The position numbers and the translations under genes were made by a program. From assembly GCA_019119395.1 (NCBI GenBank), contig DWXC01000015.1, forward strand, positions 1-61,727: 61,727 nucleotides of DNA. Reading direction: 5' to 3'. This document shows, in pieces, positions 49,974 to 58,591 of the stretch (positions are counted from its first letter, which is position 1; each line of letters begins with the position of its first letter). The notes beneath the pieces were generated by a model. It saw only the letters and a list, made by a program, of their open reading frames with translations. It was not told where the DNA came from and ran no database searches. Origin of the DNA: Candidatus Borkfalkia stercoripullorum (GTDB taxonomy: Bacteria > Bacillota > Clostridia > Christensenellales > Borkfalkiaceae).

Positions 49974-51353
49974 TTATAATTCCATTGCCTTTTCGATATA
50001 AGCCGCTACCTCGTCGATGTCGAGGCGGATCTGCGACATGGTGTCGCGGTCGCGGACGGTCACGGTGTTGTTTTCCAGCGTATCGAAGTCGATGGTCACG
50101 CAGAAGGGCGTGCCGATTTCGTCCTGGCGGCGGTAACGCTTGCCGATAGAGCCCGCTTCGTCGTAGGTGACCATGAATTTTTTGCAAAGTTTCCTGTATA
50201 CTTCCTTCGCCTTTTCGCCGAGGTTTTTCTGCAAGGGCAAAACGGCCGCTTTATAGGCCGCCAGCGCGGGGTGGAAGTGCATCACCGTGCGCACGTCGCC
50301 GCCTTCCAGCTCTTCCTCTTCGTACGCCTCGCACAGAACGGCGAGCATCAGCCTGTCCGCGCCGATGGAGTATTCCACAACGTAAGGGATATAGTGCTCG
50401 CCCGTGGCGGGGTCGAGGTAGTTCATGTTCTTGCCCGAATATTCCTGATGGCGGGAAAGGTCGTAGTCGGTGCGGTCGTGTATGCCGTTGAGCTCCGACC
50501 AGCCCATGGGGAAGAGATACTGTATGTCGCAGGCGGATTTCGCATAGTGCGCGAGTTTGTCGTGGTCTTTGAAGCGCAAATGCTCGTCCTTGAATCCGAG
50601 GCTCAGAAGGAAGTTTTTCGCCTTTTCCTTATATTCTTCGTAGTATTTAAGGTCGGTGCCCTCTTTGCAGAACCACTGGTGCTCCATTTGTTCGAACTCG
50701 ATGGTGCGGAAAATGAAGTTGCCGGGCGTGATTTCGTTGCGGAACGCTTTGCCCACCTGCGCGATGCCGAAGGGCACTTTGGCGCGCGTCGTGCGCTGTA
50801 CGTTCAAAAAGTTTACGAACTCGCCCTGCGCCGTTTCGGGGCGGAGGTAAATTTTGTTCTGGCTCTCGTCCGTCACTCCGCGCGAAGTTTCGAACATGAG
50901 GTTGAAGGTGCGTATCGGCGTCCAGTTGTGCTTGCCGCAATTGGGGCAGGCGACTTTATGTTCGGCGATGTACGCTTCCATTTCCTCGTTGGTCATGGTG
51001 TCGGGGTTGACTTTGCCCTTGGAATGCGCCTCGATGAGGTTATCCGCGCGGAAACGCGCCTTGCATTCCTTGCAGTCCATTTTGGGGTCGGTGAACGAGG
51101 CGGTGTGTCCGCTCGCTTCCCACACGCGCGAATTCATCAGGATCGCCGCGTCCACGCCGTAAGAGTTTTCGCTCTCCTGCACGAAGCGCTTCCACCATGC
51201 GCGCTTGATGTTGTTCTTGATCTCCACGCCGACGGGGCCGTAGTCCCACGTGTTGCCCATGCCGCCGTAAATTTCGCTCCCGGGGAAGATGATGCCCCTC
51301 GCCTTGCAGAGGTTCACGATCTTGTCCATTGTAACCGCTCTTTTGTCAGCCAT
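49974..51353 (-). CDS. glyS: Glycyl-tRNA synthetase (single-chain, class II)
   Basis: The 459-residue enzyme charges tRNA-Gly. It is the homodimeric type, not the two-subunit GlyQ/GlyS enzyme. It shows the N-terminal RGIIFPGSEIYGG, the motif-2 region FRNEITPGNFIFRTIEFEQM, motif 3 SIGADRLMLAVL and the C-terminal anticodon-binding domain (KLCKKFMVTYDEAGSIGKRY). A zinc-binding pair of CxxC motifs (CKEC, CPNC) lies in the insertion. GAGGTG precedes the ATG. The leader is only about 36 nt, so no T-box is possible. Confidence 0.96.
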   Translation of the reverse strand: MADKRAVTMDKIVNLCKARGIIFPGSEIYGGMGNTWDYGPVGVEIKNNIKRAWWKRFVQESENSYGVDAAILMNSRVWEASGHTASFTDPKMDCKECKARFRADNLIEAHSKGKVNPDTMTNEEMEAYIAEHKVACPNCGKHNWTPIRTFNLMFETSRGVTDESQNKIYLRPETAQGEFVNFLNVQRTTRAKVPFGIAQVGKAFRNEITPGNFIFRTIEFEQMEHQWFCKEGTDLKYYEEYKEKAKNFLLSLGFKDEHLRFKDHDKLAHYAKSACDIQYLFPMGWSELNGIHDRTDYDLSRHQEYSGKNMNYLDPATGEHYIPYVVEYSIGADRLMLAVLCEAYEEEELEGGDVRTVMHFHPALAAYKAAVLPLQKNLGEKAKEVYRKLCKKFMVTYDEAGSIGKRYRRQDEIGTPFCVTIDFDTLENNTVTVRDRDTMSQIRLDIDEVAAYIEKAMEL

Positions 51354-51395
51354 AAAAAAACACCTCGAAAATATCTGTTGAAATCGAACAATACC

Positions 51396-51423
51396 ATTTT
51401 ACATTTTTAGCCGAAAAAGTCAA
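51396..51423 (-). promoter_or_regulatory. Promoter of glyS
   Basis: Minus strand TTGACT (51423-51418), 16 nt, TAAAAT (51401-51396). Confidence 0.72.
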
Positions 51424-51453
51424 CGTTTTTCGCCCCTCGCGCGCAGATTCGGC

Positions 51454-51482
51454 AAAAAAACGCCCGCAAGGCGCGGGCGTTT
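51454..51482 (-). terminator. Terminator of the PAP2 gene
   Basis: ACGCCCGC/GCGGGCGT (51460-51467/51473-51480) followed on the minus strand by a run of T. Confidence 0.8.
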
Positions 51483-51490
51483 CGCGGTTT

Positions 51491-52342
51491 TTATATCTTA
51501 AACGCTTTGATGAGCAGGGGCGTTCCCAGAATGGCGGCGGATATGGTGACGAAGTATTGCAAAAATTTGAACCACAGCGTCGTTTCGGGCAAAAGCCCCA
51601 ACAGCAGGTAAGGGATCGCCGCGATCAGCGCCATGAGCGCCAGCCGCACGATGCGCTTGACCCATTTGTCCGTGTCTTCGAATTTGATGAACTTGTTCTC
51701 TACGATCAGCCCGATCGCCGTCGCGAGAGCGATCGCGGACATTTCGAACATGGATTTTGTCTGCATTGCGGGGATAAAGAGGGGGATGAGAGTGAGCGCG
51801 GCAAAGCCGAGATAGATGTACAGCCGCGCCTTGTAGAACCCCTTATAGACGAGCGCCCACAAAAATGCCATGCCGATACCGACGACGAGCCCTGCCAGCA
51901 CGTCCGAGGGGTAATGCACCCCGAGGTACAGGCGCGACAGGACGATCAGGAACACGAGCACGGCGGACGGCGCGATGATGTAGGCTTTGCGGAAGCGTAT
52001 CGAGAGCGCGGCGAAAAAGCCGCTCGAAGCGGTCGCGTGGCCGCTCGGGAAGGACATGTCCGCGTCGAGGTCTGCCGTGAGAAAGTTGTCTGCTTTTGTG
52101 ACGTTCCCCGCCGCATACGGGCGCAGCCGCCTTACGCCGCTCTTTACGGCGGTCGTTATGCAGCTCGCGGAAAGTACGGTCACGATCGCCCGTTCGCCGA
52201 ATTCTTTATTGAAACAGATGTAGATGACGGCGATGACGCCCGCGACGACCAGTTCTTCCCCGAACAGGGTGAATATGCTGAAAAATACGTCCAAAAATCC
52301 GCACCGAATGCTTTCCAGCGCTTTGAGGATGAGAACGTCCAT
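51491..52342 (-). CDS. PAP2-family membrane phosphatase
   Basis: The 283-residue protein has about seven to eight helices and all three acid-phosphatase motifs: KSGVRRLRP, FPSGHATAS and SRLYLGVHYPSD. Such enzymes remove phosphate from lipid phosphates, for example undecaprenyl diphosphate or phosphatidylglycerol phosphate. The start at 52342 has AGGAG 6 nt before. A longer frame would begin within repeat D. The end of repeat D sits 19 nt upstream of the ATG, giving this mRNA the same leader end as yhbY. The extra C-terminal helices (residues 180-283) are longer than in minimal PAP2 proteins. Confidence 0.9.
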   Translation of the reverse strand: MDVLILKALESIRCGFLDVFFSIFTLFGEELVVAGVIAVIYICFNKEFGERAIVTVLSASCITTAVKSGVRRLRPYAAGNVTKADNFLTADLDADMSFPSGHATASSGFFAALSIRFRKAYIIAPSAVLVFLIVLSRLYLGVHYPSDVLAGLVVGIGMAFLWALVYKGFYKARLYIYLGFAALTLIPLFIPAMQTKSMFEMSAIALATAIGLIVENKFIKFEDTDKWVKRIVRLALMALIAAIPYLLLGLLPETTLWFKFLQYFVTISAAILGTPLLIKAFKI

Positions 52343-52361
52343 AAAAACTCCTAAAACCAAA

Positions 52362-52665
52362 TTCACACTTTCCTCGTGCAAAGGCACTGCGGAAAGTCGT
52401 GATTTTGAGAGACAACCGCCGTTCGCCGACGCGCGGGTCGGCTCTGCGGCGTTTTTCTCTCTGCGAAAATATTTAAGGGCTTACATATTAAAGCAATTTT
52501 CGCATTCACTCTTTTTCGACAAGCCGCTCATCGCGGCAAATCGGGGGCTTATTCCGAAAAGTGCGATTTTCGGAAACGCAAGTGAATTATTTGGGTTCAC
52601 GAAAAATGATTTGTGCTGTTTGGCTCACGAAAACCGCAGGCGCCTCACGTCGAGGTTTTCGTGAA
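52362..52665 (+). repeat. Structured modular intergenic repeat, copy D (most complete)
   Basis: The element runs from TTCACACTTTCC to GGTTTTCGTGAA. Module 1 is the ACTTTCC/GGAAAGT stem around GTGC-AAAG-GCAC. Module 2 is GAGAGA/TCTCTC around a CCGCC/GGCGG hairpin, then TGCGAAAAT/ATTTTCGCA. Module 3 (52505-52586) is bounded by TTCAC/GTGAA, holding a GCCGC/GCGGC hairpin and CCGAAAA/TTTTCGG (52554-52560/52567-52573). Module 4 is the CACGAAAACC/GGTTTTCGTG stem. Confidence 0.88.
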
Positions 52666-52717
52666 CAGAGGATTAAAAAAATTATAACACAAAATGCGTC
52701 CGCGGTACAGCGTTTTT

Positions 52718-52746
52718 TTGCTATCGCCGCTATTTTGTGCTATAAT
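52718..52746 (+). promoter_or_regulatory. Promoter giving a leaderless mRNA for the 101-residue gene
   Basis: TTGCTA (52718-52723), 17 nt, TATAAT (52741-52746). The ATG is 6 nt after the -10 box. Confidence 0.75.
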
Positions 52747-52752
52747 ATACGC

Positions 52753-53058
52753 ATGTTATCCGTTGTGTCGTCAAAAAAAGAGGGGTTCCGCTTTTATTTC
52801 GTGTTAAAAGACGGGGACAAATGCTTCGGCGGCGGATTGCGGGAGGATAAATTCCTCGTCTGCGACCCTGCCTGCACGGAAAAGGAACTGATGCTTCGCA
52901 CCCTCATCAATAAATGCATGAACGATTTCGTGCCCGAAGTGTACGCCCGCGGCGATTGGGGGACAGACCTTGCGCGCTTCGGCTTCGAAAGAGAGGGGGA
53001 TGTTTACCGTTCTTCCCGGGAAAAACTGCGCCTGCCGCACGATTGCGGCGGCAAATAG
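52753..53058 (+). CDS. Small soluble protein of unknown function, probably leaderless
   Basis: The 101-residue protein (MLSVVSSKKEGFRFYFVLKD, ending LRLPHDCGGK) is mixed alpha/beta and soluble. No signal or membrane segment is seen. It has three cysteines (two in FLVCDPACTE). There is no Shine-Dalgarno sequence; the -10 TATAAT lies 6 nt before the ATG, so translation likely begins at the transcript's first base, as for nth. The next gene, fhs, has its own promoter. Family not recognised. Confidence 0.65.
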   Translation: MLSVVSSKKEGFRFYFVLKDGDKCFGGGLREDKFLVCDPACTEKELMLRTLINKCMNDFVPEVYARGDWGTDLARFGFEREGDVYRSSREKLRLPHDCGGK

Positions 53059-53078
53059 AGGGTAAGCGCGCCCGCCGC

Positions 53079-53107
53079 TTGCAAAACGCGGCGGTTTATG
53101 TTAAAAT
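53079..53107 (+). promoter_or_regulatory. Promoter of fhs
   Basis: TTGCAA (53079-53084), 17 nt, TAAAAT (53102-53107). Confidence 0.65.
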
Positions 53108-53144
53108 AAAATCGATTACGGAAGAGATCGGGGAGGTTGTTGCC

Positions 53145-54797
53145 ATGTTGAGCGACATCGAAATCGCACATAAGTGCAAAATGAAAGATATCGGCGAGAT
53201 CGCCGCGGAACTCGGGCTGAAAGAAAAGGATATCGAACGCTACGGCAGGTATAAAGCGAAGATAACAACCCTGCCTCACGGCAAAAAACGCGGCAAACTC
53301 GTCCTCGTTACCGCCATCAACCCGACGGCTTCGGGCGAGGGCAAGACCACCGTGTCCATCGGCCTTGCCGACGGCATGCGCAAAAACGGCAAAAAGGTGT
53401 GTCTCGCGCTGCGCGAGCCTTCCCTCGGCCCCGTGTTCGGCATCAAGGGCGGCGCCGCGGGCGGAGGCTACGCGCAGGTCGTGCCCATGGAGGACATCAA
53501 CCTGCACTTTACGGGAGACCTGCACGCCATCACGGCGGCGAACAACCTGCTTGCCGCCATGCTCGACAATCATATATTCCGCGGCAACGCGTTGGACATC
53601 GATCCCGAAAAGATCTATTTCCGCCGCTGCCTCGACATGAACGACCGTGCGCTTCGCAACGTCACGGTGGGGAGAAAGGGCGAGGGCGTCGAACGCGAGG
53701 AGCATTTCGAGATCACCGCCGCGAGCGAAGTCATGGCGATCCTGTGCCTTGCGACATCCCTCAAAGACCTCAAAAGGCGGCTGGGCAACATCATCGTGGG
53801 CGAAAACAGGAAAGGCGAATACGTGTTTGCGCGCGATCTAAAGGCGGAAGGCTCGATGTGCGCCCTTTTGAAAGACGCGATCAAGCCCAACCTCGTGCAG
53901 ACGCTCGAGGGTACGCCCGCCATCGTGCACGGCGGGCCGTTCGCGAACATCGCGCACGGCTGCAACAGCGTCATGGCGACGTACGCCGCCCTTTCGCTTG
54001 CCGATTACGTCGTGACGGAAGCGGGGTTCGGCGCAGACCTCGGCGCGGAAAAATTCCTCGACACGAAATGCCGCGTCGCGGGCATTCAGCCGGACTGCGT
54101 GGTCGTCGTGGCGACGGTCAAAGCGCTCAAACTGCACGGCGGGGCGGATAAGGCGAACCTTTCCGGGGAAGACCTCGGCGCGCTCGAAAAGGGCTTGCCC
54201 AATCTTTTCAAACATATCGAAAACATCAAAAACGTATACGGCAAACCCGTCGTGGTCGCCATGAACCGCTTTGCGAGCGACACGCCCGCGGAGATCGAAC
54301 TCGTCATGAAGAGCGTGGAGGCGGCGGGCGCGAAAGCCGTCTTTACCGACGTGTTCCTGCAGGGCGGCGAAGGGGGCAGGGAACTTGCCGACGCGGTCGT
54401 TTCCGCCGCGGAAGAAAAGAGCGGGCTCACCTATGCCTACGACCTTAAAGACCCGATCGGAAAGAAGATCAACGACATCGTGAAGCGCGTGTACGGCGGC
54501 AAAGGCGCGGAATTTTCCGACATCGCAGAGCAAAAGATCGCCGAAGCGGAAGCGCGCGGATACGGCCGCCTTCCCGTCATCATCGCCAAAACGCAGTATT
54601 CCCTGTCCGACGACGCGAAACTTCTTGCGCGGCCGGAAGGGTTCACCGTGCGCGTGCGCGACATCATTGTCAAGGGCGGCGCGGAGTTCATCGTGGCGGT
54701 CGCGGGCAACATCATGCTGATGCCCGGGCTCGGCGCGCACCCCGCCGCCGAACACATCGACGTGGACGAAAACGGAGAGATCTCGGGGCTGAGCTGA
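53145..54797 (+). CDS. fhs: Formate--tetrahydrofolate ligase
   Basis: The 550-residue enzyme activates formate with ATP and tetrahydrofolate to 10-formyl-THF, a C1 supply for purines and the entry step of the acetogenic methyl branch. It has the P-loop TAINPTASGEGKTTVSIGL, the conserved LREPSLGPVFGIKGGAAGGG, EDINLHFTGDLHAI, VTEAGFGADLGAEKF and VTVKALKLHGG-like segment. Length matches the family. The start is ATG 53145 with GGGGAGG. It stands alone, with no folD or ftcD neighbour, so an acetogenic role is not supported. Confidence 0.96.
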   Translation: MLSDIEIAHKCKMKDIGEIAAELGLKEKDIERYGRYKAKITTLPHGKKRGKLVLVTAINPTASGEGKTTVSIGLADGMRKNGKKVCLALREPSLGPVFGIKGGAAGGGYAQVVPMEDINLHFTGDLHAITAANNLLAAMLDNHIFRGNALDIDPEKIYFRRCLDMNDRALRNVTVGRKGEGVEREEHFEITAASEVMAILCLATSLKDLKRRLGNIIVGENRKGEYVFARDLKAEGSMCALLKDAIKPNLVQTLEGTPAIVHGGPFANIAHGCNSVMATYAALSLADYVVTEAGFGADLGAEKFLDTKCRVAGIQPDCVVVVATVKALKLHGGADKANLSGEDLGALEKGLPNLFKHIENIKNVYGKPVVVAMNRFASDTPAEIELVMKSVEAAGAKAVFTDVFLQGGEGGRELADAVVSAAEEKSGLTYAYDLKDPIGKKINDIVKRVYGGKGAEFSDIAEQKIAEAEARGYGRLPVIIAKTQYSLSDDAKLLARPEGFTVRVRDIIVKGGAEFIVAVAGNIMLMPGLGAHPAAEHIDVDENGEISGLS

Positions 54798-54820
54798 CCG
54801 CGGAAGGCCGCTGCGTATAT

Positions 54821-54856
54821 CAAAAAACGGGGCGGCGGCACCGCCGCCCGCCCCGT
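54821..54856 (-). terminator. Terminator of the DUF2871 gene
   Basis: An ACGGGGC...GCCCCGT stem-loop (about 54827-54856) followed on the minus strand by TTTTTTG. Confidence 0.7.
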
Positions 54857-54876
54857 CCGTCGGAAGAAGTCCGGAA

Positions 54877-55335
54877 TCATTCGGCCTTTTCTTCGCCGTT
54901 CGTTTTTCGTTCTCCGTTTTTTTCTGCGCGCAGGGCAAACAGCAGCATACAGAAAAACAGAACGATGCCCGCCGCGATGAGGATATGCCCGAGGCCGGAA
55001 ATGCCGGAGATCGCGCCGTCCGAACCCGCGCCGAGCGCCGCCCCGGTCACTTCGGTCACGCCGCGGACGAGCATCAGGATGCTTGCGATCCCCACGCCCG
55101 CGTTGTAAATGATCATAAAGGGAAGATACAGGCGGCTTTTCTGAAGCCCGAGTTTTGCATCGAACAGGGCAAACAGCAGAAATACCGTCATGCCCAGCAT
55201 AAAAAGATGCGTATGCACCTTGCCTAGCGCGGTCACGCCGGTAAATTCGTACGCCTTGGTGAATTCGCGGTAAAACACGCCGCAAGCCATGGCGAGAACG
55301 GCGTATACGAGCGCAAATCTGATATGCCTTTTCAT
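54877..55335 (-). CDS. DUF2871 membrane protein
   Basis: The 152-residue protein has four transmembrane helices and the family pattern GVFYREFTKAYEFTGVTALG followed by VHTHLFMLGMTVFLLFALFD. The two histidines in HTH are a possible cofactor or metal site. The acidic/lysine tail is short. GGAGG precedes ATG 55335. A long palindrome covers its -10 box, so it is controlled by a repressor not in view. DUF2871 proteins have no settled function. Confidence 0.85.
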   Translation of the reverse strand: MKRHIRFALVYAVLAMACGVFYREFTKAYEFTGVTALGKVHTHLFMLGMTVFLLFALFDAKLGLQKSRLYLPFMIIYNAGVGIASILMLVRGVTEVTGAALGAGSDGAISGISGLGHILIAAGIVLFFCMLLFALRAEKNGERKTNGEEKAE

Positions 55336-55385
55336 TTGTGAACCTCCGATGTTCCTGCGGATATCGTCTTTTCCGCAGGATTCAT

Positions 55386-55428
55386 GTACTGTATGGGACA
55401 GTATAGTACACGGGCGGGCGGTTGTCAA
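55386..55428 (-). promoter_or_regulatory. Promoter and operator of the DUF2871 gene
   Basis: Minus strand TTGACA (55428-55423), 17 nt, TATACT (55405-55400). GTACTGTA and TATAGTAC (55386-55393/55402-55409) form an inverted repeat over the -10 box. Confidence 0.78.
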
Positions 55429-55488
55429 TAAAATTCACCATGCCGTTTTTGTTTCCGTACGGTCAACGACGGCGATAAGGAGCTCGAT

Positions 55489-57141
55489 ATGCAAGAAAAA
55501 ACAATACTCCCCGAAGCGGGAAATTTTATCGAACAGATCATCAACGAGGACATTGCCGCCGGCAAACTGCGCCCCGAACAGGTGCAGACGCGTTTCCCGC
55601 CCGAACCCAACGGGTATCTTCATATAGGGCACGCGAAGAGCATGTTCGTCAACTTCGGCACGGCGCTCAAATACGGCGGGAAGTGTAACCTCTTTTTCGA
55701 CGACACCAACCCGTCAAAGGAAAAGACGGAGTTCGTCGACGCCATAAAGCGCGACATCCACTGGCTCGGTTATGATTGGGCGCGCGAGTGCTACGCGTCC
55801 GACTTTTTCGATACCATCTACGAATACGCCGTGCGCCTCATCAAGGAGGGCAAGGCGTTCGTGTGCGACCTCTCCGCGGAAGAGATCAAAAACACCCGCG
55901 GCACGCTGACCGAACCGGGCATCGAAAGCCCGTACAGGAACCGCACCCCCGAGGAGAACCTGAAACTTTTCGAGGAGATGAAGGCGGGCAAATATAAAGA
56001 CGGCGAAAAATGCCTGCGCGCGAAGATAGACATGGCGTCGCCCAACGTGAACATGCGCGACCCCGTCATCTACCGCATCCTGCACGCGACGCATCACCGC
56101 ACGGGCGATAAATGGTGTATCTATCCGATGTACGACTATGCGCACCCCATCTGCGACTATTTGCAGGGCGTGACGCATTCCCTCTGCACGTTGGAGTTCG
56201 AAGACCACCGCCCGCTGTACGACTGGGTGGGCATAACGCTCGGCTTTGACCCCAAACCCCGCCAGATCGAGTTCGCGCGGCTGAACCTCACGAACACGGT
56301 GATGAGCAAGCGCTACCTCAAAAAACTGGTGGAGGACGGCTCGGTGCACGGCTGGGACGACCCGCGCATGCCCACGCTCGCAGGTTTGCAGAACCGCGGC
56401 GTGCCCGCGGCGGCGGTGCGCGATTTCTGCTCGCGCATCGGCATCGCCAAGGCGCAGTCGGAGTGCGAATATTCCTATTTCGAGGCGTGCGTGCGCGAGT
56501 ACTGTAACGCCCACGCCGAGCGCGCCATGGCGGTGCTTTCTCCCTTAAAGCTCACCATCGCCAACTACGAGGGCGGGGAGGAGCTGGACTTCGACATCAA
56601 CCAGGCGGACGAGAACGCCGGCACGCGCAAGGTGAAGTTCGGCAAGCACCTCTATATCGAGAGCACCGATTTTTCCCTCGACCCGCCGCCCAAGTATTTC
56701 CGCCTGAAAAAAGACGGGTACGTGCGCCTGAAAAACGCCTATATCGTGCGCTGCGACGACGTTGTGACCGATAAAGACGGCAATGTTTGCGAGGTTTTAT
56801 GCACCTACGTGCCTGAAAGCCACAGCGGCAGCGATACGAGCGGCATCAAGGTCAAGGGCGTCATCCATTGGGTGAACGCGGATACCTGCGCCGACTGCGA
56901 GATCCGCCAATACGAGAGCCTTTTGCGCGACGCCGACTATGCCGGGCAGGACTTCACCGAGCGGATGAACGAGGACAGCGAGCATATCATCGCGGGCAAG
57001 GCGGAGCCGTATCTCTTGCAGGCGGCGGAGGGTACGCCCTTCCAGCTCATGCGCACGGGCTATTATAAAAAATGTACGGAAGGGAATAAACTCGTTCTCT
57101 CCGAAATCGTGTCGCTGAAAGATAATTTCAATAAGAAATGA
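55489..57141 (+). CDS. glnS: Glutaminyl-tRNA synthetase
   Basis: The 550-residue class I enzyme charges tRNA-Gln directly. The HIGH-type motif is PPEPNGYLHIGHAKS (about residues 36-50). The KMSKS counterpart is VMSKRYLKKLVEDG (about residue 271). HGWDDPRMPTLAGLQNRGVP and the C-terminal beta-barrel anticodon domain (YVRLKNAYIVRCDDVV) mark it as GlnRS rather than GluRS. Many Clostridia rely on GatCAB amidation instead, so a full GlnRS is worth noting. AAGGAG precedes the ATG. Confidence 0.95.
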   Translation: MQEKTILPEAGNFIEQIINEDIAAGKLRPEQVQTRFPPEPNGYLHIGHAKSMFVNFGTALKYGGKCNLFFDDTNPSKEKTEFVDAIKRDIHWLGYDWARECYASDFFDTIYEYAVRLIKEGKAFVCDLSAEEIKNTRGTLTEPGIESPYRNRTPEENLKLFEEMKAGKYKDGEKCLRAKIDMASPNVNMRDPVIYRILHATHHRTGDKWCIYPMYDYAHPICDYLQGVTHSLCTLEFEDHRPLYDWVGITLGFDPKPRQIEFARLNLTNTVMSKRYLKKLVEDGSVHGWDDPRMPTLAGLQNRGVPAAAVRDFCSRIGIAKAQSECEYSYFEACVREYCNAHAERAMAVLSPLKLTIANYEGGEELDFDINQADENAGTRKVKFGKHLYIESTDFSLDPPPKYFRLKKDGYVRLKNAYIVRCDDVVTDKDGNVCEVLCTYVPESHSGSDTSGIKVKGVIHWVNADTCADCEIRQYESLLRDADYAGQDFTERMNEDSEHIIAGKAEPYLLQAAEGTPFQLMRTGYYKKCTEGNKLVLSEIVSLKDNFNKK

Positions 57142-57236
57142 TCGGCGCGGACAGGGAGAAATTTCCTCTTCGGCCAAAAAATGTTTGTCCCGACTATTCT
57201 ACCAAGAAATAAAATATTTATTTTTGCTTTTCGCGA

Positions 57237-57265
57237 TTGACAATTTATCTGTCAAAGGTTATAAT
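57237..57265 (+). promoter_or_regulatory. Consensus promoter of the zinc-ribbon/CvpA operon
   Basis: TTGACA (57237-57242), 17 nt, TATAAT (57260-57265). TTGACA and TGTCAA (57237-57242/57250-57255) also form an inverted repeat across the spacer. Confidence 0.88.
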
Positions 57266-57322
57266 ATATATAGGTAATATCTCGGCGGAAGCCGAAATCA
57301 AAAAAATAAGGGTGATAGAGCA

Positions 57323-58528
57323 ATGAAGATTTGTAAGAATTGCGGCCGCCAAACGGACGACAGCAAAGTCAGATGCCCGCATTGCGGTTACCTGTTCGAA
57401 GAGAACATGGACAGCGTGATCCGCAAGATGAAAGAGAACCTCAACACCTATAAGGGTTCGGTGGCGAGTACGCCCGCACCTGCGGCAGCGGCACAGCCTG
57501 TCGCGCAGGCGCCCGTGCAGAGCGCACGGCCCGTTGCGGTGCAACCCGCGGCGCAGGCGCCCGTGCAGGCTCAGCCTCCCGTACAGCCCGTAGCGCAGCA
57601 GGAACCCGTGCAAAGTTATGCACAAACGGCTCCCGCACCTGCCGATAACTCGATGGGGCGGTACGAACTTCTCAGCGAAGTGGCGCAGCTTAAAGGGGAA
57701 CTCCGCGCGCTGCATACCGAACTTGACCGTTCAAAGGCGGCTATCGCGCAGCCTGCGGCGCAGCCGGTGCAGTATGTACAGCCGGCGCAATATGTGCAGC
57801 CCCCTGTCCAATACATACAGCCGCCCGTACAGTATATGCAGCCGCAACAGCCGCAGACGGTCATTTATGCCAATTCTCCCTATCCCGCACAGCCTGCACC
57901 GCAGGTCTATGTGCAAACGCCCCAGCAGAATCCGCAGTATGTGCAGGTCGCAGCGGGCGAGCAGGCGGCCGCCGAAGGGAAGAAAAAGAAATCCGTCCGC
58001 AGCACCAATCGTATCGTCATTTCCGTCATCAGCATTCTGTTGCTGGCATTGAGCGTGGGGATGTGCTTCCTCCCGTGGATCTCGATGGAGGACGGCGCTT
58101 TCTCCTTTACCGGTTGGGAAGGCATATCCTATCTCTTCAATAAAGATTCGGAAGGGGCGATCCTCTTTGCCGGCTATCTCCAAATGATCGAAGATTTCAA
58201 CTTCGCCGGCGGCGAGATGATCGCGAACGTCTGCCGCACCGCTTGCCGCTATATCGTGGAATACGGCATCATCGTTTATGCGGCGTTCCTCGTTTTGAGC
58301 ATCCCGCTCCTGTTGAGCATCACGGGTAAGATCAGCGGCAAAGGCTGGCACCGTTTTGCGTCTTGGATGTCGTTTATCGTAGCGCTCATCCTCTTCGGCG
58401 TTTTCTGCTGGATCACCGGATTTTCTTCAATCACCATTTGGTTCTTGCTCGGAGCGGCCGCGAACTTGGTGCGCTGCCTGTTCCTTGCGTTCTACAAAGG
58501 CAAAAAGCTGAAAGGCGGTTTGGAATAA
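57323..58528 (+). CDS. Zinc-ribbon membrane protein with long Pro/Gln-rich linker
   Basis: The 401-residue protein has an N-terminal zinc ribbon (CKNCGRQTDDSKVRCPHCG), a Pro/Ala/Gln/Val-rich linker (about residues 50-110 and 135-220) and a short coiled coil between (LSEVAQLKGELRALHTELDR). Four transmembrane helices follow from about residue 230. The linker shows repeats such as QPVQYVQPAQYVQPPVQYIQ. It is the largest of three zinc-ribbon membrane proteins here (also 23299 and 35335). GGTGATAGAG precedes the ATG. The CvpA-like gene follows in the same operon. Function unknown. Confidence 0.75.
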   Translation: MKICKNCGRQTDDSKVRCPHCGYLFEENMDSVIRKMKENLNTYKGSVASTPAPAAAAQPVAQAPVQSARPVAVQPAAQAPVQAQPPVQPVAQQEPVQSYAQTAPAPADNSMGRYELLSEVAQLKGELRALHTELDRSKAAIAQPAAQPVQYVQPAQYVQPPVQYIQPPVQYMQPQQPQTVIYANSPYPAQPAPQVYVQTPQQNPQYVQVAAGEQAAAEGKKKKSVRSTNRIVISVISILLLALSVGMCFLPWISMEDGAFSFTGWEGISYLFNKDSEGAILFAGYLQMIEDFNFAGGEMIANVCRTACRYIVEYGIIVYAAFLVLSIPLLLSITGKISGKGWHRFASWMSFIVALILFGVFCWITGFSSITIWFLLGAAANLVRCLFLAFYKGKKLKGGLE

Positions 58529-58591
58529 AGAATTGCGATCGCCGCGCGTTCCGTCAAACGGAGCGCGCGGTATGTCGGTTAAGAGGTAACT

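Noticed and set aside
51354-51480. T-box riboswitch upstream of glyS
   Set aside because: The promoter leaves a leader of about 36 nt, far too short, and no T-box sequence is present.
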